A DNA stretch of 64,000 nt, from positions 40,804 to 104,803 of the forward strand of contig NW_026970702.1 in assembly GCF_963678635.1 (NCBI RefSeq), in the 5' to 3' direction. This DNA comes from Symsagittifera roscoffensis. Its lineage: Eukaryota > Xenacoelomorpha > Acoela > Convolutidae. The notes under the pieces are model-generated. The model was not told the DNA's origin and did not search any database. It saw only the letters and a program-made list of their open reading frames with translations. The first letter of the stretch is position 1; each line of letters starts with the position of its first letter. This document shows, piece after piece, positions 41,871 through 54,199 of the stretch. The position numbers were made by a program, and so were the translations under genes.

Positions 41871-44204
41871 TTAGTCGGGACCTCTCCAGTTACACCCTCG
41901 TTTTCAAATTATTGATACACACCCGGTTACACACTCAATTTCAAATGGTTGGGAAACACGCGGTTACACACTCGTTTTCAAATGGTTGGTAGACATCCGG
42001 TTAAACATTCGTTTTCAATCGGTCAGGACACACGGTTATATACTCGATTTCAAATGGTTTGATCACACCCGGTTACACAAGCGTTTTCAAATGATCGGCA
42101 CACATCCGGTTAAATACTCGCTTTCATTTAGTCCGGACACACTTAGTTACCAGCTCGTTTTTCAAATTGTTGATACACACTCGGTTACATACTCATTTCC
42201 AAATGATCGGGAAACACGCGGTTACACACTCGTTTCCAGATGGTCTGGACACACCGGGTTAGACACTCATTTTTAAATGGTGGGAAGACATCCCATTATA
42301 CACCCATTTCTAAATAGTCGGGTAATAACCGGTTGCACACTCGTTTTCAAATGATTGTGCCACACCCAGTTTCACATTCGTTTTCAAATTGTCGGTAGAC
42401 ATCCGGTTACACATTTGTTTTCGATAGGCTGGGACACCCGGCTACATATTCGTTTTCAAACGGTTTGGTCACACCCGTTACACACTCGTTTTCAAATGGT
42501 CAGGACACACCCGGTCACGCAATCGTTTTCAATTAGTCAGTACACCTCCAGTTACACCCTCGTTTTCAAATTATTGAAACACACCCGGTTACACACACAA
42601 ATTCAAATGCTCGGAAAACAAGCGGTTAAACACTCGTTTTAAAATGGTCGGGACACATCCGGTTAGACACTCGTTTTTAAATTGTCGGGACACACCCCAT
42701 TACACTCCTGTTTTTTAATAGTCGGGTAAAAACGGTAACACACTCGTTTTCAAATGGTCGAGTTACATCCAGTTACACTTTCGTTTTTAAATTCTCGGGG
42801 CACACCCGGTTACACAATCAATTTCAAATGGTCAGAATATACTCGGTTACACACTCGTTTTCAAATTGTCGGCACATAATGATACACACTACTTTTAAAA
42901 TTAACGGGACACACCCGGTTACATACTCGTTTTCAAATGGTTGGGACACACTCGGTTACACAGACTCGTTTTCAAATGGTTATGAAATACTTGGTTCTAT
43001 GCTCGTTTTTAAATTTCCGGGACACACCCAGTTACGCACTCGTTTTCAAATGGTCGTGCCACACCCAGTTTCACACTCGTTTTGAATTGGTCGGGACACA
43101 CCAGGTTAAACACTCGTTTTCAATTGGTTGGGACACACCGGGTTACCCACTCGTTTTCGAATTGTGGAGACACATCTGGTTATTACACTCGTTTTCAAAA
43201 AATTTGGACACCAGGTTACACATTCATTTCAAACGGTTTGGAAACACTCGGTTACATGCTCGTTTTCAAATGGTCGTGCCACACTGAGATTAACACTTGT
43301 TTTCAAATGGTCTGTAAACACCCGGTTACACACTTGTTTTCAAATGGCTGAAACACACACGGTTTCACGGTCGTTTTTAAATGTTCGGAACACACTCAGT
43401 TACACCCTCGTTTTCAAATGATTGTGCCACACTCGGTTTCACACTTGTTTTCAAATGGTCGGGAAACACGCGGTTATACACTGGTTTTCAAATGGCTGGG
43501 ACACATTTGGTCGCACGGTCGTTTCTAAATGTCCTTGACACACCCGGTTACACACTCGTTCTCAAATGGTCGGTAGAAATCCGGTTAAAAATTCATTTTC
43601 AATCGGTCAGGCACACGGTTAAATACTCGTTTTCAAAACGTTCGGACACTCGGTTACAAGCTCGTTTTCAAATGGTCGGGCCACACTGAGATTAAGAGTT
43701 GTTTTCAAATGGTCTGTAAACACCCGGTTACACACTCGTTTTTAAATGGCTGGGACACACACGGTTACACGGTCATTTTTAAATGTTCGGAACACACTCA
43801 GTTACACCCTCGTTTTCAAAAGACTGTGCCACACTAGGATTCACACTTGTTTTCAAATGGTCGGGAAACACGCGGTTATACACTGGTTTTCAAATGGCTG
43901 GGACACATTCGGTGGCACGGTCGTTTCTAAGCTTCCTTGACACACCCGGTTACACACTCGTTTTAAAATGGTCGGTAGACATCCGGTTAAACATTCGTTT
44001 TCAATCGGTCAGGACACACGGTTAAACACTCGTTTTCAAAAAGTTCGGACACCCGGTTACACATTCGTTTTCAAACGGTTTGGTCACACTCGGTTACACA
44101 CTCGTTTTCAAATGATCGGCACACAACCGATTAAACACTCGTTTTCAAATGGTCGGCACATAATGTTACAAACTCCTTTTAAAATGAACGGGACACACCC
44201 GGCT

Positions 44205-45120
44205 ACATACTCGTTTTCAAATGGTTGGGACACACTCGGTTACTCAGACTCGTTTTTAAAGGGTTATGAAAAACTTGGTTACATGCTCGTTTTTAAATTT
44301 CTGGGAAACACACAGTTACGCACTCGTTTTCAAATGGTCGTGCCACACCCAGTTTCACACTCGTTTCGAAATGGTCGGGACACACCAGGTTAAACACTCG
44401 TTTTCAATTGGTTGGGACACACCCGGTTACCTACTCGTTTTCGAATTGTGGGGACACATCTGGTTATAAACTCGTTTTTAAAAAATTTGGACACCAGGTT
44501 ACACATTCGTTTTCAAACGGTTTGGAAGCAGTCGTTACATGCTCGTTTTCAAATGATTGTGCCACACTGAGATTAACACTTCTTTTCAAATGCTCTGTAA
44601 ACACCCGGTTACACGGTCGTTTTCAAATGTTCTGGACACACTCGTTTTCAAATTGTCGGCACATAATGTTACACATTCCTTTTAAAATGAACAGGACACA
44701 CCCGGTTACATACTCGTTTTCAAATGGTTATGAAATTCTTGGTTACATGCTTGTTTTTAAATTTCCGGGACACACCCAGTTACGCACTCGTTTTCAAATG
44801 GTCGTGCCACACCCAGTTTCACACTCGTTTCGAAATGGTCGGGACACACCAGGTTAAATACTCGTTTTCAAATGGTTGGGACACACTCGGTTACTCAGAC
44901 TCGTTTTTAAAGGGTTATGAAAAACTTGGTTACATGCTCGTTTTTAAATTTCTGGGAAACACACAGTTACGCACTCGTTTTCAAATGGTCGTGCCACACC
45001 CAGTTTCACACTCGTTTCGAAATGGTCGGGACACACCAGGTTAAATACTCGTTTTCAATTGGTTGGGACACACCCGGTTACCCACTCGTTTTCGAATTGT
45101 GGGGACACATCTGGTTATAC
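44205..45120 (+). repeat. 651-bp repeat, two copies, with a shortened third
   Basis: The distinctive GGGTTATGAAAAACTTGG monomer at 44,261 recurs at 44,912 (offset 651 bp), followed by the same TTTCTGGGAAACACACAG variant. A related ATGGTTATGAAATTCTTGG monomer lies between them at about 44,724. The offset is not close to a multiple of 37, so at least one monomer-internal length change is included. Confidence 0.85.
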
Positions 45121-47099
45121 ACTCGTTTTCAAAAAGTTTGGACACCAAGTTACACATTCGTTTTCAAACAGTTTGGAAACACTCGGTTACATGCTCGTTT
45201 TCTAGTGGTCTGTAAACACCCGGTTACATTCGTTTTTTTGAATGGCTGGGACACACACGGTTACACGGTCGTTTTTAAAGGTTCGGGACACACTCAGTTA
45301 CACCCTCGTTTTCAAATGATTGTGCCACACTCGGTTTAACTCTTGTTTTCAAATGGTCGGGAAACACGCGGTTATACACTGGTTTTCAAACGACTGGGAC
45401 ACATTCGGTCGCACGGTCGTTTCTAAATGTCCGTGAGCCCCCCAGTTACACACTCGTTTTCAAACGGTCGTGCCACACCCAGTTTTAAACTAGTTTTTCA
45501 AATGGTCGGTAGACATCCAGTGAAACATTAGTTTTCAATCGGTCAGGATACACGGTTATACACTCGTTTTCAAAAAGTTCGGACACCCGGTTACACATTC
45601 GTTTTCAAACGGTTTGGTCACACTCGGTTACACACTCGTTTTCAAATAATCGGCACACAACTGGTTACACACTCGTTTTAAAATTGTCGTGCCACACCCA
45701 GTTTCACACTCGTTTTAAATTGGTCGGGACACACCAGATTGAACAATCGTTTTTAATTGGTCGGGATACACCCGGTTACCCACTCGTTTTCAAATGGTCG
45801 GGGCACATCCGGTTACACACTCGTTTTCGAAGGGTTGAGTCACCCGGCTACACATTCGTTTTTGAACGATTTGGTCACATCTGGTTACACACTCGTTTCC
45901 AAATGATCGGGACACATCCGGTTAAACACTCGTTTTCAAATGGTTGGGACACCCGGTCACGCAATCGTTTTCAAATTGTTGATACACATCCGGTTAGACA
46001 TTCAATTTCAAATGCTCAAAAAACAGGCGGTTAAACACTCGTTTTCAAATAGTCGGGCAACAAACGGTTACACACTCGTTTTCAAATGGTCGAGTTTCAT
46101 CCAGTTACACTTTCGTTTTCAAACTGTCGGCACATAATGTTACACATACACACTCGTTTTAAATTGGTCGGGACACACCAGATTAAACAATCGTTTTCAA
46201 TTGGTCGGGATACACCCGGTTACCCACTCGTTTTCAAATGGTCGGGGCACATCCGGTTACACACTCGTTTTCAAAGGGTCGAGTTTCATCCAGTTACACT
46301 TTCGTTTTCAAACTGTCGGCACATAATGTTACACATACACTCTCAATTTAAAATGGTCGTGACACACCCGTTTTTATACTCGTTTTGAATTGGTCGGGAC
46401 ACACCATGTTAAACACTCGTTTTCAAATGGTTCGGACACACCCGGTTATCCACTCGTATTCAGTTTTCCGGGACACACCCAGTTACACACTCGTTTTCAA
46501 CTGGTCGTGCCACACCCAGTTTCACACTCGTTTTGAATTGGTCGGGACACACCATGTGAAACACTCGTTTTCAAATGGTTGGGACACACCCGGTTATCCA
46601 CTCGTATTCAAATGATCGCGACACATCTGGTTACATAATCGTTTTCGAAAAATTGGGACAACCGGTTACATACTCGTTTTCAAATGGTTGGGTTACACTC
46701 GGTTACACAGACACGTTTTCGAAAGGTTGAGTCACCCGGCTACTCATTCGTTTTGAAACATTTTGGTCACATCCGGTTACACACTCGTTTTCAAATGATC
46801 GGGACACATCCGGTTACACACTCGTTTTCAAATGATCGGGACACATCCGGTTACACACTCGTTTTCAATAGGTTGGGACACCCGGTTACACACTCGTTTT
46901 CAAATGGTCAAGACACACCCGGTCACACAATCAATTTGAAGTTGCTGATACACATCCGGTTACACACTCAATTTCAAATGGTCGGGAAACAGGCGGTTAA
47001 ACACTCGTTTCCAAAAAGTCGGGTAACGAACGGTTACACACTCGCTTTCAAATGGTCGAGGTACATCCAGTTACACTTTAGTTTTCAAACTGTCGGCAC

Positions 47100-48250
47100 A
47101 TAAAGTTACACACTCGTTTTAAAATGGTCGGGACACACCCGGTTTTATACTCGTTTTTAAATGATTGGGACACACTTGGTTACACAGACTCGTTTTCAAA
47201 TGGTTGGGTATTATTTGGTTACATGCTCGTTTATAAATTTCCGGGACACACCCAGTTACACACTCGTTTTCAAATGGTCGTGCCACATCCAGTTTCACAC
47301 TCATTTTGAAATGGTTGGGACACACCATGCTAAACACTCGTTTTCAAATGGTTGGGACACACCCGGTTATCTACTCGTGTTCAAATGGTCGCGAAACATC
47401 TTATTACACAATCGTTTTCGAAAAATTGGGACAGCCGGTTACACGCTATTTTTCATATGGTCGAGTTACTCCCGGTTACTTACACTCTTGTTTTCATTTT
47501 GTCTGCATACACCCAGCTACGCACTCGTTTTCAGATGGTCGGGACCCATCCGGATACACACTCGTTTTCAAATGGTCAGGATACCTAATGTTAGACACTC
47601 GTTTTAAAATGGTCGTGACAAACTCTGTTATATGCTCGTTTTTCAATGGTTGGGACATATCCGGTTAAACACTCGTTTTCAATCGGTCTGAACATAATGT
47701 TACACACTCGTTTTAAAAAGGTCGGGACACATCCGGTTACAAACTCGTTTTCAAATGTTTGGGATACACTCGATTACATAGACTCGTTTTTAAATGGTTG
47801 GTGAATACTTGGTTACATGCTCGTTTATAAAGTTCCGGGACACACCCAGTTACACACTCGTTTTCAAATGGTAGTGCCACACCCAGTATCACACTCAATT
47901 TGTAATGGTCGGGACACACCATGTTAAACACTCGTTTTCAAATGGTTGGGAAACACCCGGTTATCCACTCGTATTCAAATGGTCGCGACAAATCTGGTTA
48001 CACACTCGTTTTCGAAAAGTTGGGACTGCCGGTTACACGCTATTTTTCATATGGTCGAGTTACTCCCGGTTACTTACACTCTTGTTTTCAAATTGTCTGC
48101 ATACACCCAGCTACGCACTCGTTTTCAGATGGTCGGGACCCATCCGGATATACACTCGTTTTCAAATGGTCAGGATACCTAATGTTAGACACTCGTTTTA
48201 AAATGGTCGTGACAAACTCTGTTATATGCTCCTTTTTAAATGGTCGGGAC
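47100..48250 (+). repeat. 594-bp higher-order repeat, two copies
   Basis: GTTGGG at 47,351 corresponds to 47,945, an offset of 594 bp (16 x 37 plus 2). Both copies share the unusual TATTTTTCATATGGTCGAG monomer (47,446 and 48,040) and the ACCTAATGTTAGACACTCG monomer. They differ by scattered substitutions and are older than the duplications in the left half. Confidence 0.88.
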
Positions 48251-48589
48251 ACATCCGGTTAAACACTCGTTTTCAATCGGTCGGAACATACCCAGTTACA
48301 CACTCATTTTTAAATGGCCGGGACACATTGGGTTACACAATCCAAAAGGTTGGGGCTACCGGTTACACACTCGTTTTCAAATGGTCGTGACACACCCAGT
48401 TACACACTCGTTTTCAAATAGTCGGGACACACCTAGTTACACACTCGTTTGCAAATTGTTGATACACACCTGGTTACACACTCAATTTCAAATGGTCAGG
48501 AAACCCGCGGTTACACACTCGTTTTCAAATAGTCGGGACACACCCGGTAAGACACACGTTTTTACTTGGTCGGGACATACCCCGTTACA

Positions 48590-49410
48590 CCCTCGTTTTT
48601 AAATAGTCGGGTAACACCCGCTTACACACTCGTTTTCAAATGGCCGTGACACATCCGGTTACACGCTCCTTTTATTTGTTTGAGACACCCGGTTACACTC
48701 TCGTTTCCAAATGGTCGAGTTGCACCGAGTTACACACTCGTTTTCAAATTGTCGGGGCGCACCCGGTTACTTAATCGTATTCAAATGGTTAGGACACACC
48801 CGGTTACAGACTCGTTTTCAAACTGTCGGGACTCATAGTGTTACACACTCGTTTTAAAATGGTCGGAACACACCGGTTACATACTCGTTTGCAAATGGTT
48901 GGGACACACTCGGTCACACAGACTCGTTTTCAACTGGTTGGGCAATACTTGGTTACACGCTCTTGATTAAATTTTTGGTACACGCCCAGTTACACACTCG
49001 TTTTAAAATGGTCGGGACACACCAGGTTAAACACTCGTTTCCAATTGGTCAGGAAACACCCGTTTACACACTCGTTTTCAAATGGCCGTGACACATCCGG
49101 TTACACACTCGTTTTATTTGTTTGAGACACCCGGTTACACTCTCGTTTCCAAATGGTCGAGTTGCACCGAGTTACACACTCGTTTTAAAATTGTCGGGGC
49201 GCACCCGGTTACTTAATCGTATTCAAATGGTTAGGACACACCCGGTTACAGACTCGTTTTCAAACTGTCGGGACTCATAGTGTTACACACTCGTTTTAAA
49301 ATGGTCGGGACACACCGGTTACATACTCGTTTTCAAATGGCTGGGACACACTCGGTCACACAGACTCGTTTTCAAATGGTTGGGCAAAACTTGGTTACAA
49401 GCTCTTGATT
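48590..49410 (+). repeat. 442-bp higher-order repeat, two copies
   Basis: TGGCCGTGAC at 48,641 and 49,083, ACTCATAGTG at 48,831 and 49,273, and GCTCTTGATT at 48,959 and 49,401 all give an offset of 442 bp (12 x 37 minus 2). The two copies are similar with a few substitutions. Confidence 0.9.
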
Positions 49411-49770
49411 AAATTTTTGGTACACGCCCAGTTACACACTCGTTTTAAAATGGTCGAGACACACCCGGTTACATACTCGTTTTCAAATGACTGGGACACA
49501 CTCGGTCACACAGACTCGTTTTCAAATGGTTGGGCAAAACTTGGCTACAAGCTCTTGATTAAATTTTTGGTACACGCCCAGTTACACACTCGTTTTAAAA
49601 TGGTCGGGACACACCCGGTTACATACTCGTTTTCAAATGGCTGGGACACACTCGGTCACACAGACTCGTTTTCAAATGGTTGGGCAAAACTTGGTTACAA
49701 GCTCTTGATTAAATTTTTGGTACACGCCCAGTTACACATTCGTTTTAAAATGGTCGAGACACACCAGGTT
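49320..49770 (+). repeat. 150-bp higher-order repeat, three copies
   Basis: GCTCTTGATTAAATTTTTGG is found at 49,401, 49,551 and 49,701, a period of exactly 150 bp (4 x 37 plus 2). It is an amplified piece of the 442-bp repeat to its left. Because 150 is divisible by three, the open frame at 49,405-49,902 reads the same 50-residue peptide repeat each time. Nothing else suggests that it is coding. Confidence 0.92.
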
Positions 49771-50154
49771 AAATACTCGTTTCCAATTGGTCAGGAAACA
49801 CCCGGTTTTCCACTCGTTTTCAAATGGTCGGGACACATCCGGTTACACACTCGTTTTCGAAAGATTGGGACACCATTTTACACACACGTTTTCAAATGGT
49901 AGGGACACACTCGGTTAAATGCTCGTCTTTAAATGTCCGGGACACCGCCGGTCACACACTCATTTTCAAATGGTTGGTACACACGCTCTTTTTCATATGG
50001 TCGAGTTGCACCCGGTCAAACCCTCGTTTTCAAATAGCTGGGAACAAATAGCGTTTTCAAATAGCTATATGCTCGTTTTTTAAATGGTCGGGACACGTTC
50101 GCCTAAACACTCGTTTTCAATCGGTCGGAGCATACCCAGTTACATACTCTTTTC

Positions 50155-52060
50155 CAAATGGCCAGGACACATCCGTTTACACCCTCCAAAACGTTGGCAC
50201 TTCCGGTTACACACTCGTTTTCAAATGGTCGTGACACACCCGGTTATACGATCGTTTTCAAATTGTCGTGACACACCCAGTTACACACTCGTTTTCAAAT
50301 GGCCGGTACACATCGGGTTACACACTAATTTGGAAAAGTTGGGGCACCCGGTTAACCACTCGTTTTAATATGGTCGTGACACACTCGGTTACACACTCGT
50401 TTTCAAATGGCTGCGACACACTCGGTTACACGCTCATTTTCAAGTGGTCGTGGCACACCCAGTTTCACCTTCGTTTTCAAATGGTTGGGGAATACCCGGT
50501 TACAAACTCGTTTTCAAATGCTCGGGACACCGCCAGTTACACATTCGTTTTCAAATTGTTGCTACACACCACGTTGCACGCTCGTTTTTAATGGTCGATT
50601 TACACCCAGTTACACACTCGTTTTCAAATTGTTGATACACACCTGGTTACACACTCAAATTCAAATGGTCGGGAAACACGCGCGCGTTTATTTACTCGCT
50701 TTCAAAAGGCCGTGACACATCCGGTTATACGCTCCCTTTATTTGTTCGAGACACCCGGTTACACCCTCATTTTCAAATGGTCGAGTTAAACCCAGTTACA
50801 TACTCGTTTTCAAGTTGTCGGCACATAATGTTACACATTCGTTTTAAAATGGTCGGGATACACTCGGTTACACAGACTCGTTTTCAAATGGTTGGTGAAT
50901 ACTTGGTTACGTGCTCGTTTATAAATTTCCGGGACACACCCAGCCTTTTGTGCCACGTTTGAAAAGGTTGTGCCACGCCCAGTTTTACACTCGTTTTAAA
51001 ATGGTCGGGACACACCAGGTAAAACAGTCGTTTTCAAATGGCCGGGACAGACCCAGTTACACACTCGTAATCAAATGGCCAGGACACATCCGTTTACACC
51101 CTCCAAAACGTTGGCACTTCCGGTTACACACTCGTTTTCAAATGGTCGTGACACACACGGTTATACGATCGTTTTGAAATTGTCGTGACACGCCCAGTTA
51201 CACACTCGTTTTCAAATGGCCGGTACACATCGGGTTACACACTAATTTGGAAAAGTTGGGACACCCGGTTAATCACTCGTTTTAATATGGTCGTGACACA
51301 CTCGGTTACACACTCGTTTTCAAATGGCTGCGACACACCCGGTTACATACTCGTTTTTAAATAGTCGGGACACACCCGATTACACACTCATTTTCAAGTG
51401 GTCGTGGCACACCCAGTTTCACACTCGTTTTCAAATGGTCGGGGCATACCCGGTTACAAACTCGTTTTCAAATGCTCGGGACACCGCCAGTTACACATTC
51501 GTTTTCAAATTGTTGCTACACACCACGTTGCACGCTCGTTTTTAATGGTCGATTTACACCCAGTTACACACTCGTTTTCAAATTGTTGATACACAACTGG
51601 TTACACACTCAATTTCAAATGGTCGGGAAACACGCGCGCGTTTACTTACTCGCTTTCAAAAGGCCGTGAAACATCCGGTTATACGCTCCCTTTTTTTGTT
51701 CGAGACACCCGGTTACACCCTCATTTTCAAACGGTCGAGTTAAACCCAGTTACATACTCGTTTTCAAGTTGTCGGCACATAATGTTACACATTCGTTTTA
51801 AAATGGTCGGGACACACCCGGTTACATACTCGTTTTCAAATGGTTGGGATACACTCGGTTACACAAACTCGTTTTCAAATGGTTGGTGAATACTTGGTTA
51901 CGTGCTCGTTTATAAATTTCCGGGACACACCCAGCCATTTGTGCCACGTTTGAAAAGTTGTGCCACGCCCAGTTTTACACTCGTTTTAAAATGGTCGGGA
52001 CACACCAGGTAAAACACTCGTTTTCAAATGGCCGGGACAGACCCAGTTACACACTCGTAA
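50155..52060 (+). repeat. About 0.95-kb higher-order repeat, two copies
   Basis: ACCCTCCAAA at 50,181 and 51,098 (offset 917), the GTGGCACACCCAGTTTCAC region at about 50,450 and 51,404 (offset 954), and TTGTGCCACGCCC at about 50,968 and 51,958 (offset 990) show one long duplication. In it the right copy has gained one monomer (about 37 bp) twice. Confidence 0.86.
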
Positions 52061-52357
52061 CCAAATGGCCGGGACACATCCGGTTACACACTCGTTTTCA
52101 TAAGGTTGGGACACCCGGTTACTCACTCGTTTTCAAATGGTCAGGACACACCCGGTTACACACTCGTTTTCAAATGGTCGGGACACACCCGGTTACACAC
52201 TCGTTTTAAAATGGCCGGGACACATCTGGTTACACACTCGTTTTCAAAAGGTTGGGACACCCCGTTACACAATCGTTTTCAAACTGTTGTGATACATAAT
52301 GTTACACACTCCTTTTAATATGGAATATGATCGTGAAACACTCGATTACACACTCGT

Positions 52358-52960
52358 TTTCAAAAGGCTGGGACACACTCGGTTACATACTCGTTTTTAA
52401 ATGGTCGTGAAATTTCCGGCTACACACTCGTTTTCAAATGCTTGGGTCAACAACAGTTACACACTCGTTTTCAAATTGTTGCTACACACCCGGTTGCACG
52501 CTCGTTTTTAAAAGGTCGAGTTACACCCGTTTACACTCTAGTTTTCAGACAGCTTGGACACTTGGTTACATGCTCGTTTTTAATTGTCCGGGACACAATC
52601 GATCACCCACTCTTTTTCAAATGGTCGTGCCACAAACGTTTACCCATTTTTCTTTCAAAAGGCTGGGACACACTCGGTTACATACTCGTTTTTAAATGGT
52701 CGTGACATTTCCGGCTACACGCTCGTTTTCAAATGCTTGGGACAACCCCAGTTACACACTCGTTTTCAAATTGTTGCTACACACCCGGTTGCACGCTCGT
52801 TTTTAAAAGGTCGAGTTACACCCGTTTACACTCTCGTTTTCAGACAGCTTGGACACTTGGTTACATGTTCGTTTTTAATTGTCCGGGACACAATCGATCA
52901 CCCACTCTTTTTCAAATGGTCGTGCCACAACCGTTTACCCATTTCTCTTTCAAATGGCTG
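52358..52960 (+). repeat. 295-bp higher-order repeat, two copies, next to the retrotransposon
   Basis: CTTGGG at 52,441 recurs at 52,736, an offset of 295 bp (8 x 37 minus 1). A further copy of this eight-monomer set lies at about 60,660-60,960, in front of the second retrotransposon fragment. A truncated start of a further copy lies at 52,955-53,020. Confidence 0.9.
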
Positions 52961-53039
52961 GGACACACTCAGTTATATGCTCGTTTTTAAATGTTCGTGA
53001 CACAACCGGTTACACACTCTTTTTCAGAAATAGAGTCTT

Positions 53040-53487
53040 TCCTTGGTGCTACTTCGGTAATCTGTTTGATCAATGTGAGCTCGGTATGTTTGGAGATAGC
53101 TCGCAGGATGTGTATTGCGCGATTGGTTTTCTTCGTGCCCGGATTATTGAGACTCAAAAAACTGAGATTGCGTTTGTTTTTGATAAAGCAAGGGTAGCAC
53201 TAAGGAAGGTTTCATCAATTCTCAAGCTGGAATTGCAGGCAGCCTTGCTGGCCTCTAGGTTGGAGGAAGATATACTCCAACCGATATAGCTCTCACTTTT
53301 TATAGACTGACAGCATCACGGTATTTGGCATCACCCTTTCGATAAATTACCGTCTTTCGTCGCAAACCGTGTTTGTGAAATTAAAGAACTCACCACTATG
53401 TGTCAATGGTTCCATTTAAATAGTAGAGATCATTCCGCAGACACTGGGACACACAGAAGATCGGCGAAATGCCTTAAAGAGGTATAG
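53040..53487 (+). pseudogene. RNase H region of the BEL/Pao remnant (copy 1)
   Basis: Frame 1 reads CYFGN, then ELGMFGDSSQDVYCAIGFLR, where the Asp of FGDSS fits the first catalytic Asp of the RNase H fold, then KARVALRKVSS and LELQAALLASRLEEDI. It stops at TAG 53,287. About 5 codons later, in frame 2, a TDS motif (another expected RNase H acidic position) follows a second in-frame TAG at 53,303, where the family normally has Trp. One base is then missing, and frame 1 resumes with PFDKLPSFVANRVCEIKELT and runs to TAG 53,485. So the domain is present but has stops and a frameshift. The family assignment is from known BEL/Pao RNase H motifs; the missing-base explanation is inference. Confidence 0.85.
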
Positions 53488-53521
53488 CAGTTTTACGAAA
53501 CTGCAGCGATACGTTTGCTTT

Positions 53522-54160
53522 ATGTTGAGTTTGTTGCCGAAACACATGCACTTCTGTAGGCCTATCGCTCAAATAACCGATGCGGCAGAATTAGCAATTG
53601 CTGAAGATAAATTGTTATTTTTTGCTCAATCCGAATTGTTCCCGGTAGAGTTCAAACAACTTCAATCTGGTATACCCCTAAAAAGGTCTTGCCGCATTGC
53701 AGGTTACTCGCAGTTTATCGGGTCGGTGGCATCATTTGTTCAACGGAACGGATTCAACGCTAACGCGAAATCATTTTGAAGCATCCCATCAACTTAGATA
53801 CTCGTCATTTGTTGGTGAAATTGATTCTGAGGCATCTGCACTTTGGCCACAACCATCAACACTTGGATGGTTTGCGGTCCATGGTACATATGCGGTTTGC
53901 GGTGTTGAGTCCGAGAGAGGCCCTACGTGCAATTGAAAGATGTTGTTTTGTTTGCAGAAAACGCGAGGAAAGCACTTTTCATCCTATGATGGCAGACCTC
54001 CCTGTCGAGCGGCTTGGTTACCATCATCGGCCTTTCAGTAACTGTGTTTTGGATTACTTTGGTCCATTGTCCATTTTACGTAACTTTTCGCCGCAGTAGT
54101 GGGAAAATTGGAATTTTGTGTTCACTTGAATGACTACAAATTTCGTTGGAGCTGAGAACA
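53522..54160 (+). pseudogene. Integrase zinc-binding and catalytic core remnant (copy 1)
   Basis: The open stretch 53,522-53,779 matches the linker before integrase (AEDKLLFFAQSELF, EFKQLQSG), with a frame change near 53,700. The open stretch 53,776-54,099 (107 residues) holds the HHCC zinc-binding part: His20 and His25 of this frame, then Cys57-x2-Cys60. It continues with MADLP, RLGYHHRPFSN and DYFGPL, in which Asp93 is the expected first DDE acid. From that Asp codon (54,052) to the NFVGAE motif (54,139) there are only about 29 codons, clearly shorter than the usual spacing in integrases. The region around the second catalytic Asp therefore appears to be deleted. The frame also shifts at about 54,100. 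The next copy shows the same short spacing, so this loss predates the duplication. Confidence 0.82.
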
Positions 54161-54199
54161 AATTCTGCTTTGCGTACAAAATTGAACAGACAGGCTCCT

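Larger units (their letters stand above)
1..53021 (+). repeat. 37-bp satellite DNA, main array (about 1,430 monomers)
   Basis: The whole stretch is head-to-tail copies of a 37-bp monomer. The first half of the consensus is GGTCGGGACACACCCGGTT and the second half is ACACACTCGTTTTCAAAT. The spacing was counted directly: for example, monomers start at 52,139, 52,176 and 52,213. I saw no monomer in reverse orientation and no unrelated insertion longer than a few bases. Variation is concentrated at a few positions, such as CACCC/CATCC/CACTC/CACGC before GG, and TTTTCAAAT versus TTTTTAAAT. Some monomers are 31-36 bp or carry 2-11 extra bases. The consensus is 51% GC with three CpG per monomer, unlike the AT-rich non-satellite DNA nearby. 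The array enters from the left window edge, so its true length is unknown. No gene was found in it. Confidence 0.98.

Noticed and set aside
47119..47931. Minus-strand frames at 47,119-47,337 and 47,737-47,931
   Set aside because: They arise where variant monomers happen to lack the two reverse-strand stops. They have no domain and are only 64-72 codons long.
1..53021. Many plus-strand open frames of 60-278 codons read as a repeat-protein gene family
   Set aside because: They overlap in all three forward frames and follow from a stop-free 37-bp monomer. They start and stop at monomer variants, show no signal peptide or known domain, and have no consistent frame from repeat to repeat.
1..53021. 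CRISPR array, because of the regular 37-bp spacing
   Set aside because: There are no unique spacers between repeats; the whole unit is repeated. No cas-like genes are present and the context is eukaryotic.
1..53021. CENP-B-box-like word in the monomer (TTCG ... A ... CGGG)
   Set aside because: TCG and CGGG are present, but their spacing is about five bases too long and the inner conserved base does not fit.
52991..53289. A fusion gene starting in satellite and running into the RNase H remnant
   Set aside because: The joined frame 52,879-53,289 exists, but it stops at 53,289 inside the RNase H fold and includes only satellite-derived peptide in front. It is a fortuitous frame across an insertion border.
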